Counted from the stretch's first letter, positions 53,679-62,406 are shown. The stretch: DNA of 64,000 nt from Micrococcales bacterium (GCA_021287075.1 JAJTBD010000005.1:62001-126000), one strand, 5' to 3'. Numbers and translations are program-made. Notes: a model not told the origin generated them from the sequence alone.

Positions 53679-53966
53679 CTAGCCGGACGCGATGCTCTCG
53701 TCCAAGGCGCGGCTGAGATAGAGCGCGAGGGCGGTGCGGTCGCGCTGCTGGAGCTTGCGCAGGATCGTCGAGATGTGGTTCTTGACCGTGCGCTCGGCGA
53801 GCACCAGCGCCCCGGCGATCTCGCCGTTGGTGGCGCCGGTCGCGAGCTGCTCGGCGACCAGCCGCTCCGCCCTGGTCAGCACCGCGAGCGGCTCGGGGGC
53901 GGTATGCCGCGGGCTCGAGGCGAGCGCGGCCCGCGCCACCCGCGGGTCGATTACCAGACCGCCTGC
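53679..53966 (-). pseudogene. LuxR-family response regulator, C-terminal remnant
   Basis: Reading from the junction near 53966 toward 53679 gives the linker GGLVIDPRVARAAL and a complete GerE helix-turn-helix (LTRAERLVAEQLATGATNGE, ALVLAERTVKNHISTILRKL). The receiver domain that should precede it is missing; the upstream sequence instead belongs to a truncated permease on the other strand. About 95 residues of a normal 210-220 remain. Confidence 0.78.
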
Positions 53967-55085
53967 ATGGGCGGCGCCACCCCCAGCCAGGTCGTGCGCT
54001 TCGTCATGACCCAGCTGGTGCTGACCGTCTTTGCCTGCGCGATCGTCGGCGCACTGCTCGCCCGCCTCGCCGTGCAGCCGGCGCTCGACTATGTCGCCGC
54101 CGACCGTGGCACACCGCACGTCGCCGCCGTCCTCGCCCCCGACGCCATGCTCGGCGGCGCGCTCTTCACCGTCGTGCTCGCCCTTGTCGGCGGACTGCGC
54201 CAGGCACGGGCCGCGAGCCGCATCCTGCCCGTCGAGGCGTTGCGCCAGTCGCGCGACTCCGGGACCATCCGGCGCTCGACGGCGAGCATCGCCTTCCGGT
54301 GGGTGGTCTTCGCCGCGTTGACCGGGCTGGTCGTCGCCATGGTCATGATCTTCAAGAGCGCGGCCAAGGACATGGGCCGCGACGCCCCGATGAACCTCGC
54401 CCAGATGTCGCTGGCCTCGCTCTTCCTCACCGGCCTCGCGCTCGCCATCGTCGCGCCGCTGATCGTCGGCCCCATGACCCGCCTGTGGACGGCCCTGCCG
54501 GTGCCCGGCGCGGCCTGGCACCTCGCGCGGCATACCGCCATCGCCAAGAGCGACCGGCTCGTCAAATCCGTTGTGCCCGTGATGTTTGCGGTCGGCCTCG
54601 TCTTTGGGCTCGTGTCCTTCGCCGGGACGATGGACCGCTCGATCTCCGACTCGATGGGCATCCAGCTCGAGGGCTCCTCGCCAGAGGCGATGATGTCGAT
54701 GATCGCCCTGCCGCTGGCGATCGCGGTCGCCGGCTCGGTCGGGTCGCTCGTGATGATGTCGCGCCAGCGCGACGCCGAGCTCGCGCTCGACGGCGTCATC
54801 GGGGCGACCCCCTCGCAGCAGACGGTCATCCCCGTCCTCGAGGCGCTGATCGTGACCGTCACCGCGACCGTCCTCGGGCTGGTCATGGCGCCGGTCTCGA
54901 CCACCTTCCTCTACACCGGCTTCCGCGCTCTCCTGCCCAAGGCCCACCTCGTCATGCCCTTCGGCTATCTCAGCGGCGCGGTCGTGGTCTGCTTCCTCGT
55001 CACCGCGGCGGCGACCCTGCTGCCGACACTGCGCTCGCTGCGCGAACCGGCCCCCAAGGTCGTGGCACGCCTCGTCGCCGAGTGA
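53967..55085 (+). pseudogene. FtsX-type ABC permease, 5'-truncated
   Basis: Homology starts abruptly at MGGATPSQVVRFVMTQLVLT, a segment that lies after the first extracellular domain in intact FtsX permeases, and continues 372 residues to the normal C-terminus (DGVIGATPSQQTVIPVLEAL, then two helices). The first transmembrane helix, first large domain and the partner ATPase gene are absent. It could be translated from ATG 53967 but is very unlikely to form a working exporter. Confidence 0.8.
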
Positions 55086-55087
55086 TC

Positions 55088-55093
55088 TACGGT
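55088..55093 (+). promoter_or_regulatory. -10 hexamer, leaderless promoter
   Basis: TACGGT, 7 nt before the ATG at 55101; it overlaps the end region of the truncated permease gene. Confidence 0.5.
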
Positions 55094-55100
55094 GGGCACC

Positions 55101-55412
55101 ATGCCCCAGGTCAGTGCCGACGCCTTCGTCCCGTGGCCTCCCGCCGCGGCGGAGGGGGTATGCCGCGGCCGCGGCCCCGTGCGCGTCCCACTCTGGCTGC
55201 GCCCCGCCGTCCGCCCGTGGCACATGGCCCGCGACGGGTGGACGGTCACGCCCGAGGGTGACGGCGCCCGCATCATCCGGCGGTTCGGCTACACCATCCG
55301 CTATACGTGGTTGCACAAGGTGGCCAAGCCCGCCTTACAGGCGGTCCCGGTCGTCAGGGCCGACCTCGACCGCGCGCTTCGCGCCGGTCGCCGTCGCCAG
55401 CTCACCCCCTGA
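55101..55412 (+). CDS. hypothetical protein
   Basis: 103 residues, basic, no signal or membrane helix. Tryptophan-rich (FVPWPP, VPLWLRP, RPWHMARDGWTVTPEG) with RRFGYTIRYTWLHKVAKPAL near the end. A leaderless promoter supports expression. Family not recognised. Confidence 0.6.
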   Translation: MPQVSADAFVPWPPAAAEGVCRGRGPVRVPLWLRPAVRPWHMARDGWTVTPEGDGARIIRRFGYTIRYTWLHKVAKPALQAVPVVRADLDRALRAGRRRQLTP

Positions 55413-55430
55413 CCCTGACCCCCGCTCCCG

Positions 55431-55561
55431 TCCCCCATTCACGCCAAGTGGCGAGTTCCGCCCCCGAGGCCCTTTGACCGTCCCGCCGCCCTCCCCCTTC
55501 ACACCAAGTGGCGAGTTCCGCCCCCGAGGCCCTTTGGCCCACTTGGGCACGATCGCCCCGA
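55431..55561. repeat. two inverse A-type units and one inverse B-type unit
   Basis: Two nearly identical copies of CCAAGTGGCGAGTTCCGCCC with the same following sequence (CCGAGGCCCTTTG), about 60 nt apart (55443-55476 and 55503-55536), then an inverse B unit (GGCCCACTTGGGCACGATCG, 55536-55560) just before the next promoter. Confidence 0.75.
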
Positions 55562-55568
55562 ACTTGGC

Positions 55569-55574
55569 TACTCT
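55569..55574 (+). promoter_or_regulatory. -10 hexamer, leaderless promoter of the SDR gene
   Basis: TACTCT, 8 nt before the ATG at 55583. Confidence 0.5.
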
Positions 55575-55582
55575 CGGTCGGC

Positions 55583-56407
55583 ATGAGCCCTCGTGAGCCC
55601 TTCGCCCCCGCCGTCAGCATCGTGACGGGAGGCGCCTCCGGCATCGGACGCGCCCTCGCGTCGGCACTGGCCGCCCGGGGCGGCCATGTCGTCATCGCCG
55701 ACCTCAACCGCGAGGCGGCCGACCGCGTGGCCGCCGAGCTGAGCGCCGCCGGGCCGGGCACGGCCAGCGGCTACGGCGTCGACGTCGCCGACCGGCCCGC
55801 CATGGACGCGCTCGTGGCGCACACCGTCGACCAGCACGGCCGGCTCGATCTCATGGTCAACAACGCCGGCATCCTCTTTGCCGGTCCCTTCGAGGAGACC
55901 ACCGACCGCCACTGGGACACCGCCATCGACGTGAACCTGAGGGGCGTCGTCAACGGCTGCCGCGCGGCATACCCGGTCATGCAGCGGCAGGGGGGCGGAT
56001 CGATCCTCAACACCGGCTCGCTGGCCGGCCTCATGCCCGCCCCGGTCATGACCCCCTACACGGCGACCAAGTGGGCGGTCGTGGGCTTCAGCCAGGCGCT
56101 GCGCGCGGAGGCGAGCCCCAAGGGGATCCGCGTCTGCGTGCTCTGCCCCGCCTATGTCGAGACGCCGCTCATCGACGAGCCTTTTGAGCCGACCACCGGC
56201 TATGCGGAGGGCAGTTTCCGCAAGAACATCAAGGCCCTCCAGCCGCGTCTGATCCAGCCTGAGACGGTGGCCGAGAAGGCGCTGGAGGGTCTGGAGCACG
56301 ATCGGGCAGTCATCCAGGTCGGCACCCTCGCGCAGTTCCTCTCGCGGGCGCAGCGCTTCCTGCCCAAGGCTGTCGAGCTCGGCAACCGGGTGCAGGCCCG
56401 CCGCTGA
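55583..56407 (+). CDS. SDR-family oxidoreductase
   Basis: 274-residue classical short-chain dehydrogenase. Cofactor motif VTGGASGIGRALA, Asp in IADLNREAADR (favouring NAD), LMVNNAGILFAG, Ser in NTGSLAG and catalytic YTATKWAVVGFSQAL. Broad family; substrate unknown. Convergent with the kinase gene at 56411. Confidence 0.9.
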   Translation: MSPREPFAPAVSIVTGGASGIGRALASALAARGGHVVIADLNREAADRVAAELSAAGPGTASGYGVDVADRPAMDALVAHTVDQHGRLDLMVNNAGILFAGPFEETTDRHWDTAIDVNLRGVVNGCRAAYPVMQRQGGGSILNTGSLAGLMPAPVMTPYTATKWAVVGFSQALRAEASPKGIRVCVLCPAYVETPLIDEPFEPTTGYAEGSFRKNIKALQPRLIQPETVAEKALEGLEHDRAVIQVGTLAQFLSRAQRFLPKAVELGNRVQARR

Positions 56408-56410
56408 CGC

Positions 56411-57178
56411 TCACGCGTAGGCGCGCGCGATCCGCATGGCCTGCGCCGCATACCCGCCGCCGAAGAGGACGGCGTGCAGCAGCACTGGGTGCAGCTGGTG
56501 GAGGGCGACGCGCCCCTGCCAGCCATCGGCAAGCGGGCTGACCGCCTGGTATGCCGCGAGGATCCGCTCCAGGTGCGGCGCGCCGAAGAGGTCGAGCATC
56601 GCGAGGTCGGTCTCGGCGTGCCCACCGTGTGCGGCCGGGTCGATCAGCACGGCCTCGCTCTCGAGCCACATGAGATTGCCCGACCACAGGTCGCCGTGGA
56701 TCCGCGCCGGTGGGCGGCCGTCGTCGAACTCCCCGTCGCGCAGCCGGGTCACGACGCGCTCCACCACCGCGAGGTCGCCAGAGCAGAGGACGCCGCGGGC
56801 CATGGCCTGGCGGGCAGTCGAGAGCACCCGGTGCATGCCATAGAGCTCACCCCATGTCTCGCACGGCACCAGACGCAGGGGGAGTGGCTCGCTGAGCGGC
56901 CCCAGGAAGCCATCGCCGGTCCAGCCGTCGGGTGGGGCGCCGAATGCCGTCGCGCCGGCGAGATGCGTGCGGGCCAGTCCACGGCCGAAGGCCTCGGCGG
57001 CGCTGGCCGTGGGCGTGGCCGGTGCGAGGCGCTCGAGGTCGAGGTGGTCGTCGGCGGCCCCGACCACGCTCACCGTGCGGGCGCCCTCGGCAGCGGCGAG
57101 CCAGCGCAGCCCGGCGGCCTCCCAGCGGAAGTAGCCGGCCGGCGCGCTCACGCTGCCCTTGCGATAGACGGCCGTCAT
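56411..57178 (-). CDS. fructosamine kinase / ketosamine-3-kinase family protein
   Basis: 255 residues with the aminoglycoside-phosphotransferase-like kinase fold. Key motifs: LARTHLAGATAFG, catalytic loop RIHGDLWSGNLMW and metal-binding IDPAAHGGHAETDLAML. Family members phosphorylate protein-bound ketosamines to trigger deglycation. The N-terminal nucleotide lysine is in VYRKGS. Ribosome binding site GAGGGTGAG lies before ATG 57178. Confidence 0.9.
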   Translation of the reverse strand: MTAVYRKGSVSAPAGYFRWEAAGLRWLAAAEGARTVSVVGAADDHLDLERLAPATPTASAAEAFGRGLARTHLAGATAFGAPPDGWTGDGFLGPLSEPLPLRLVPCETWGELYGMHRVLSTARQAMARGVLCSGDLAVVERVVTRLRDGEFDDGRPPARIHGDLWSGNLMWLESEAVLIDPAAHGGHAETDLAMLDLFGAPHLERILAAYQAVSPLADGWQGRVALHQLHPVLLHAVLFGGGYAAQAMRIARAYA

Positions 57179-57247
57179 GGGCTCACCCTCTCAGTCGCGC
57201 TAACCGCGCACGACCGCAGACGCTAGGCGCCGCCCGGCGGTCACTGC

Positions 57248-57937
57248 CTATCGCTTGCTCTTCTTGGCGCGGGACTTCTTGGGCTTCTTGGTCTTGGGCG
57301 CGGGAGCTGCGACGGGCTCGTCGGCCGGCGCGGCGGTGGCCTCGGACCTGGTGGGGTCGGCCGGCGGACCGCCCAGGATGCCGAGGGCCTGGGCGATCTG
57401 GGTGCCGGCGGGGACGGAGGCGGGGTCGGTCAGCCACATGCGCGCTACGCCCTGGATGCCGCTGTAGGCGAGCGCGGCGAGCGCCCTGCGCTCCTTGCCG
57501 CGCAGGTCGGGCCAGGCCTTGGCGAAGCCCTCGGCCAGCTCGGCGAGGTCGCTCGCCTGGTCGGCCTGCACCCGCTCGCGGGTCTCGGGCGAGCGCTCGG
57601 CGAGGGAGAGCGCCTCGATGCCGGCGAGGAGCGCAGACCGCTGCTCGTCGAGACCGACGACGACGCCGGAGAGGCCGGCCGCGAAGGCCTCCGCGCGCGA
57701 GCGGCCGGCGTCGCCTGCGGCCTCGGAGAACGCGGCCCACCACAGGTCCAGCAGCTGGTCGGCCGCCAGCTGTGCGGCAGCCTCGGCGAGCAGCACGTCC
57801 TTGGACCCGAAGTGGTAGCCGATCGCGCCAAGGCTCACGCCCGCGGCATTCGCGATGTCGCGCGCGGTGGTGGTGGGGATGCCCTTGTCGGTGATGCAGC
57901 GCTTCGCGCCGTCCAGGAGTGCCTCGCGGTTGCCCAT
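57248..57937 (-). CDS. TetR-family transcriptional regulator with basic C-terminal tail
   Basis: 229 residues. N-terminal helix-turn-helix (AKRCITDKGIPTTTARDIAN, AAGVSLGAIGYHFGSKD) and a helical ligand domain. The last 30 or so residues are Ala/Pro-rich and end in a lysine-rich tail (TKKPKKSRAKKSKR), unusual for TetR and suggestive of extra nonspecific DNA contact. ATG 57937 chosen over upstream in-frame starts located in repeat DNA. Targets unknown. Confidence 0.86.
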   Translation of the reverse strand: MGNREALLDGAKRCITDKGIPTTTARDIANAAGVSLGAIGYHFGSKDVLLAEAAAQLAADQLLDLWWAAFSEAAGDAGRSRAEAFAAGLSGVVVGLDEQRSALLAGIEALSLAERSPETRERVQADQASDLAELAEGFAKAWPDLRGKERRALAALAYSGIQGVARMWLTDPASVPAGTQIAQALGILGGPPADPTRSEATAAPADEPVAAPAPKTKKPKKSRAKKSKR

Positions 57938-58000
57938 GGGAGGGGATTCTAACCGTCGTGTCGCACGTGTTTGTACGCCGTCCACCGGGAGCGCCCCGGG

Positions 58001-58140
58001 GGCGATCGTGCCCACTTGGGCGAAAGTGCCCGGGGCGGAACTCGCCACTTGGCTCAAAAGGCGAGCGGGGGGCGATCGTGCCCACTTGGGCGAAAGTGCC
58101 CGGGGCGGAACTCGCCGCTTGGCTCAAAAAGCGAGCGGGG
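58001..58140. repeat. tandem 70-bp duplication of a B-A repeat pair
   Basis: 58001-58070 and 58071-58140 are identical but for two bases. Each holds B (GGCGATCGTGCCCACTTGGG, then CGAAAGTGCCC) followed by A (GCGGAACTCGCC-n-CTTGGC, then TCAAAA). It fills the gap between the GNAT gene's 3' end and the TetR start. Confidence 0.88.
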
Positions 58141-58144
58141 CGGA

Positions 58145-58783
58145 TCAGTCGCGCGGGACGATGACCTGGACCGACCCGATCGGCACGAAACCGGCGCGCA
58201 GGAAGGCGCGCAGTGAGCGGGCGTTGCCGGGGGAGACCGAGGCCACGACCGTCTCGCCGGCAGGCATCGCGTCGAGCGTGTCCGAGACGATCGTGGACCC
58301 CTGGCCGGGGGTGGCCACCTCGAGACCGATCTCCAGCAGACCGCCGACCCCCCGGCCGACCGACACGACATCGGTGCGGGCCAGGTCGCGATAGCCCCAG
58401 GCCACGACGTCCTCGCGCATCCGACCACCGTGGACCACCCGCGGGTGCAGGTCCAGGTCGGGGCGCCGCGCCAGCGCCCCATCCGGCCGGCCGCGTCCGA
58501 CACCGAGCAGCACCGCGTCGAGCACGTCCATCCACCCGCCCGCGCCGGCGAGCGCCAGGGCCACCTGAGGCGCGTGGGCGCCGCCGATGCCGTCGACCCC
58601 GAGCGCGGTCAGCTCGTCGTCGGTGAGCGCGGTCTCGGTGCAGAGGTAGGCGTGACCGGTCAGCGCCACCACCGCATCTGTGCCGGCGCGATAGCGGGGG
58701 AGCCGGGTCCAGCCGCCGTCCGGGGCAGGGTGCCGGCCCAGCCGGGCCGCTTCGAGGACGTCGGCGAGGGCGTGGCGGTTCAC
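58145..58783 (-). CDS. GNAT-family acetyltransferase-like protein
   Basis: 212 residues. The C-terminal part has GNAT features: STIVSDTLDAMPAGETVVAS, then SVSPGNARSLRAFLRAGFVPIGSVQVIV with the acetyl-CoA fold's GN-SL-LR-GF pattern. The N-terminal 100 residues are unassigned. GTG 58783 is preceded by a leaderless TACCCT. Confidence 0.72.
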   Translation of the reverse strand: MNRHALADVLEAARLGRHPAPDGGWTRLPRYRAGTDAVVALTGHAYLCTETALTDDELTALGVDGIGGAHAPQVALALAGAGGWMDVLDAVLLGVGRGRPDGALARRPDLDLHPRVVHGGRMREDVVAWGYRDLARTDVVSVGRGVGGLLEIGLEVATPGQGSTIVSDTLDAMPAGETVVASVSPGNARSLRAFLRAGFVPIGSVQVIVPRD

Positions 58784-58790
58784 ACCCCAA

Positions 58791-58796
58791 AGGGTA
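58791..58796 (-). promoter_or_regulatory. -10 hexamer, leaderless promoter of the GNAT gene
   Basis: TACCCT on the minus strand, 7 nt before the GTG at 58783. Confidence 0.5.
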
Positions 58797-58903
58797 GATG
58801 TTGGTGGCGGATGCGGGCCGCGTGCTACCCGCGCGTTAGCTTGCTCGTCAGGGGGCCGACGGGCCACCTGACCTGTGTGTATGTCCCCTGCCTGGAGGCA
58901 CCT

Positions 58904-59662
58904 ATGACCGGCGCGCTCGACAATGCCTCGAGTGACTCTGTCCTAGCCCTGCTCATGAGCGACCTCGACGGCGTCTGCCGCACCATGGACGAGCTGGAGG
59001 CCTATCTCGAGCGCGTGGTGCACGCCGTCCAGCGCCACATCGACGGATGCGACGAGGTCGGCGTGACCCTGATGGGCGACCGCGGCCCCCAGACCGCGGC
59101 CTGCACGACCGCCGAGACCCTCCAGATCGACGGCGTGCAGTATGCCGTGGGCGACGGCCCGTGCCTCGACGCCTATCGGGAGCGCCGCGAGAACCTCGTC
59201 ACCGTCGAGGCCGCGCGCGAGCGCTGGCCCGCCTTTGTCGACGGGGTCGAGAGCTTTGGCGACATCCACTCGCTGTATGCGCTGCCGCTGATGAGCGAGG
59301 GCGAGGCCTTTGGCGCGCTCAACCTCTATGGCAACGAGCCCGATGCCTTCACCGACGAGGGCGTGCGGGTGGTGGCCCGGGCCGCCGCTCGCCGCGCGGC
59401 GGAGGCCATCCACGCCGGCATCGAGATCATCGGCGCCCGTGAGGTCGCCGCGCAGATGGAGGAGGCAATGGCCTCCCGCGCGATCATCGAGCAGGCCAAG
59501 GGTGTGCTCATCGGCATCCACGGCATCGACGAGTCCCGCGCCTTCGACGTGCTGCGCACCACCTCCCAGCACCGCAACGTCAAGGTCCGCGACCTGGCCC
59601 GCCAGATCGTCGAGTCCGCCCGCCAGGGCGAGACCTGTGACGCAGGCGAGCTGCTGGCGTAG
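58904..59662 (+). CDS. GAF- and ANTAR-domain protein
   Basis: 252 residues. A GAF sensor domain (about 25-175; VGDGPCLDAYRERRENLVTV, YALPLMSEGEAFGALNLYG) is followed by an ANTAR RNA-binding domain (about 185-240; AMASRAIIEQAKGVLIGIHG, ESRAFDVLRTTSQHRNVKVR). ANTAR proteins bind paired hexaloop hairpins in mRNA leaders and prevent termination; this combination is common in actinobacteria. GGAGG precedes ATG 58904, unlike the leaderless neighbours. Its RNA targets are not evident here. Confidence 0.92.
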   Translation: MTGALDNASSDSVLALLMSDLDGVCRTMDELEAYLERVVHAVQRHIDGCDEVGVTLMGDRGPQTAACTTAETLQIDGVQYAVGDGPCLDAYRERRENLVTVEAARERWPAFVDGVESFGDIHSLYALPLMSEGEAFGALNLYGNEPDAFTDEGVRVVARAAARRAAEAIHAGIEIIGAREVAAQMEEAMASRAIIEQAKGVLIGIHGIDESRAFDVLRTTSQHRNVKVRDLARQIVESARQGETCDAGELLA

Positions 59663-59783
59663 AGTGAGGCGGACCTGAAGCAGCTGGGTCGGCCATCCGT
59701 CGACTTCTGCCCTCGTCGGTGCGCGGTGGCCCCGACGACCCGCTGGCAGCCGCCGGCGGTCATCTCCTCCCACAGAGGCATCG

Positions 59784-60428
59784 ATGAGTCAGTTGCCCCG
59801 ACCGCGCTGGTGCGGCGTGCCGTCCACTCCCAGGCACCCCCGCGGCTGTGCCCATCGGACCCCCGTCGACACAGGCCCGCGCGTGCCAGGCGCCACGGCC
59901 CGCCCCGTGCACCACGGACGGCTGCGCACCGACGGCGAGCGGCCGATGCTGACCTGCTTCCTCGACCCCCTGGTGGCGCTGACGCCGTGTCAGTGGGGGG
60001 CGCTGACCAAGCTCGCCGAGCGATACGGCGATCACGTCGACCTCGAGGTCGTGGTCGCCGGCCCCGACCTGGCCGCCTCCGCCGCACTGCTCGCTATCGT
60101 CTCGGTCGGTGACGACGACCGTGCGAGGGCGATCGAGACCTTCTATGCGGGCCTGACCGACGGCCTCGACCCGCGCACCCCAGACGGCATCACGCAGATC
60201 GCGGAGCGGCTCGGCGTGGACGCGGAGGCGACGGCGATCTTCGCCGCCTCCGGCACGGCATACGACATGGCGGGTGAGGACGCGGCGATCGCCGCCGCGC
60301 TCGAGCTGACCGTGCTGCCAGCGCTGACCCTCTCGTGGGGGGAGCGGCTGTGGCATCTCGATCTCGACGAGGGCGACGTCCACCGCCTCGTCGGAGAGAT
60401 CGCGCGCGCACTGAGCTCTCAGCGCTGA
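59784..60428 (+). CDS. DsbA-like thioredoxin-fold protein without CxxC
   Basis: Up to 214 residues; the first 54 are low-complexity Pro/Arg-rich and the real start may be ATG 59946. From there MLTCFLDPLVALTPCQWGAL resembles the first strand and helix of DsbA/FrnE-like proteins, followed by an inserted helical domain and a cis-proline-like LTVLPALTLSWGERLW. The usual CxxC is absent; only one cysteine is left in TPCQ. AGAGG before ATG 59784 supports the longer form. Function unclear. Confidence 0.6.
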   Translation: MSQLPRPRWCGVPSTPRHPRGCAHRTPVDTGPRVPGATARPVHHGRLRTDGERPMLTCFLDPLVALTPCQWGALTKLAERYGDHVDLEVVVAGPDLAASAALLAIVSVGDDDRARAIETFYAGLTDGLDPRTPDGITQIAERLGVDAEATAIFAASGTAYDMAGEDAAIAAALELTVLPALTLSWGERLWHLDLDEGDVHRLVGEIARALSSQR

Positions 60429-60437
60429 CCTTTGCTC

Positions 60438-60443
60438 TAGGCT
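60438..60443 (+). promoter_or_regulatory. -10 hexamer, leaderless promoter of the App1-like gene
   Basis: TAGGCT, 7 nt before the ATG at 60451. Confidence 0.55.
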
Positions 60444-60450
60444 CACAGCC

Positions 60451-61536
60451 ATGGCTCGCCCGCACGCTGCCGCCCTCCTCGAGGACGCCCTCAACCGACG
60501 GGTCGAGTCGGTGCTGCGCGGGCGCGGCTGGCGCACTCGCCTGGTCAGCCACACGGGCTACGGCTCCCCGCAGGCAGCGCGTGTCCTCGGGCGGGTGCTG
60601 CTCACCCAGGGCCCCGCCGACGCCACCAGCGTCGACGCCACGTCGCAGGACGCGGAGCTGGAGGAGGCCGAGCAGGAGCAGCGCGGCTGGCGGGCCTTCG
60701 TGACCGCGCCCGCGATGAACGCGCCCGTCGAGATCACTCTCGGCGCGGCCACAGTCGCCAGCCACACCGACCGGGCCGGGCTGATCGACCTGACGATCGC
60801 CGGCCATGGCCTCGAGCCCGGCTGGCACGAGGCCACCCTGCGCTCGCCCGACGCCGAGGAGACCACCGCCGCGGTCCTGATCGTCGACCCGGAGCAGCCG
60901 ATCGGGCTGGTCAGCGACATCGACGACACCGTCATCACCACGATGCTGCCCCGCCCTCTGATCGCCGCCTGGAACACCTTCGTCCAGCACGAGGGGGCTC
61001 GCCGCGCCGTCCCGGGCATGGCCACGATGTACCGCTCGCTGATGGAGCGCTATCCGGGGGCCCCGATCGTCTATGTCTCCACCGGCGCGTGGAACACCGC
61101 CCCGACGCTGACCCGCTTCCTCAAGCGCCACGGCTACCCGCTCGGGCCGCTGCTGCTGACCGACTGGGGGCCGACCAACACCGGCTGGTTCCGCTCCGGT
61201 CAGGAGCACAAGCGCCAGTGCCTGGCCCGGCTCGCACGCGAGCTGCCCAACACGCGCTGGGTCCTGATCGGCGACGACGGCCAGCACGACCCCAAGATCT
61301 ATGGCGACTTCGCCGCCAGCAGCCCCGACCACGTCGAGGCCATCGCCATCCGCGAGCTGACCCCGGCCGAGCAGGTCCTCAGCCACGGCCTCCCGCTCTC
61401 CAACGACGAGATCGGCGAGTTCCTCGACGGGCGGCGCCCCGAGGGAGCGGTCCCCGACGTCCGGGCCCCCGACGGCTATGGCCTGCTCCACCTGCTGCGG
61501 CAGGTGCTCGGCCGCGCCGAGGCCAGGGAGGCCTGA
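60451..61536 (+). CDS. App1-family phosphatase (DUF2183)
   Basis: 361 residues. An N-terminal beta-rich region (about 70-145) precedes the HAD-like phosphatase core with nucleophile motif SDIDDTVITT, the Thr/Ser motif VYVSTGAWN and DDGQHDPKIY. Yeast App1 is a Mg-dependent phosphatidate phosphatase; bacterial members are uncharacterised but likely act on lipid phosphates. Followed after 4 nt by the DNA glycosylase gene, probably one transcript. Confidence 0.9.
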   Translation: MARPHAAALLEDALNRRVESVLRGRGWRTRLVSHTGYGSPQAARVLGRVLLTQGPADATSVDATSQDAELEEAEQEQRGWRAFVTAPAMNAPVEITLGAATVASHTDRAGLIDLTIAGHGLEPGWHEATLRSPDAEETTAAVLIVDPEQPIGLVSDIDDTVITTMLPRPLIAAWNTFVQHEGARRAVPGMATMYRSLMERYPGAPIVYVSTGAWNTAPTLTRFLKRHGYPLGPLLLTDWGPTNTGWFRSGQEHKRQCLARLARELPNTRWVLIGDDGQHDPKIYGDFAASSPDHVEAIAIRELTPAEQVLSHGLPLSNDEIGEFLDGRRPEGAVPDVRAPDGYGLLHLLRQVLGRAEAREA

Positions 61537-61540
61537 GCAG

Positions 61541-62401
61541 ATGCCCGAGCTGCCCGAGGTCCAGGCCCTGGTCGACTTCCTCGCCGAGCGCACCCGAGAC
61601 CGTGCGGTCACCGGCGTCGAGCTCGGGTCGATCTCGGTGCTCAAGACCTTCAACCCGCCCCCAGAGGCGCTCGTCGGCCTCCTCGTCGACGGGGTCGCGC
61701 GCCACGGCAAGTTCATCGACCTCGACTGCTCGGGCACCCATCTCGTCTTCCACCTCGCGCGGGCGGGCTGGCTGCGCTGGTCCGAGCAGATCCCCGAGAC
61801 CCGCCTGCGCCCGGGCAAGTCGCCCATCGCGCTGCGGGTGCGCCTCGACGACGGATCTGGCTTCGACCTGACCGAGGCCGGCACCAAGAAGCGGCTCGCG
61901 GCATACCTCGTGACAGACCCGGCGCAGGTGCCGGGCGTCGCGAGCCTGGGCCCCGACCCGCTCGCCGACGGCTTCACCCGCGAGGCGTTCGCCGAGATCC
62001 TTGGTGCGCGCAAGGCCCAAATCAAGGGCGTGCTGCGCGACCAGTCGGTCATTGCGGGCATCGGCAACGCCTACTCCGACGAGATCCTCCACGTCGCCAA
62101 GCTCTCGCCCTTCGCCATCGCCGCCAAGCTGACCGACGACGAGGTCAACCGGCTGTATGCCGCGCTGCGGGAGACGCTGTCGAGCGCCGTGGTGGCTGCC
62201 TCGGGCAAGCCCGCCGCCGAACTCAAGGACGCCAAGCGCGCCGGGATGCGCGTCCACGGCCGCACCGGCGAGCCGTGCCCGGAGTGCGGCGACACGGTGC
62301 GCGAGGTCAGCTTTGCCGACTCCTCGCTCCAGTACTGCGCGACCTGCCAGACGGGCGGCAAGCCGCTCGCCGACCGCCGGACCTCGAAGTTCCTAAAGTA
62401 G
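61541..62401 (+). CDS. Fpg/Nei-family DNA glycosylase
   Basis: 286 residues. The mature N-terminus PELPEV supplies catalytic P2 and E3; K57 (RHGKFI) is the conserved lysine. The helix-two-turn-helix is in IKGVLRDQSVIAGIGNAYSDEILHVAKLSP (read in part). A C-terminal zinc finger has CPEC and CATC pairs, but the arginine usual in the GR-(S/T)-(T/F) hairpin between them is replaced by SSLQYC, which may alter lesion specificity. It removes oxidised bases and cuts the strand at the abasic site. Confidence 0.88.
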   Translation: MPELPEVQALVDFLAERTRDRAVTGVELGSISVLKTFNPPPEALVGLLVDGVARHGKFIDLDCSGTHLVFHLARAGWLRWSEQIPETRLRPGKSPIALRVRLDDGSGFDLTEAGTKKRLAAYLVTDPAQVPGVASLGPDPLADGFTREAFAEILGARKAQIKGVLRDQSVIAGIGNAYSDEILHVAKLSPFAIAAKLTDDEVNRLYAALRETLSSAVVAASGKPAAELKDAKRAGMRVHGRTGEPCPECGDTVREVSFADSSLQYCATCQTGGKPLADRRTSKFLK

Positions 62402-62406
62402 TCGCC

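Noticed and set aside
58001..58140. Possible CRISPR-like array
   Set aside because: Only two repeat periods, the spacers are themselves repeats, and no cas genes are in the window; it is a tandem B-A duplication.
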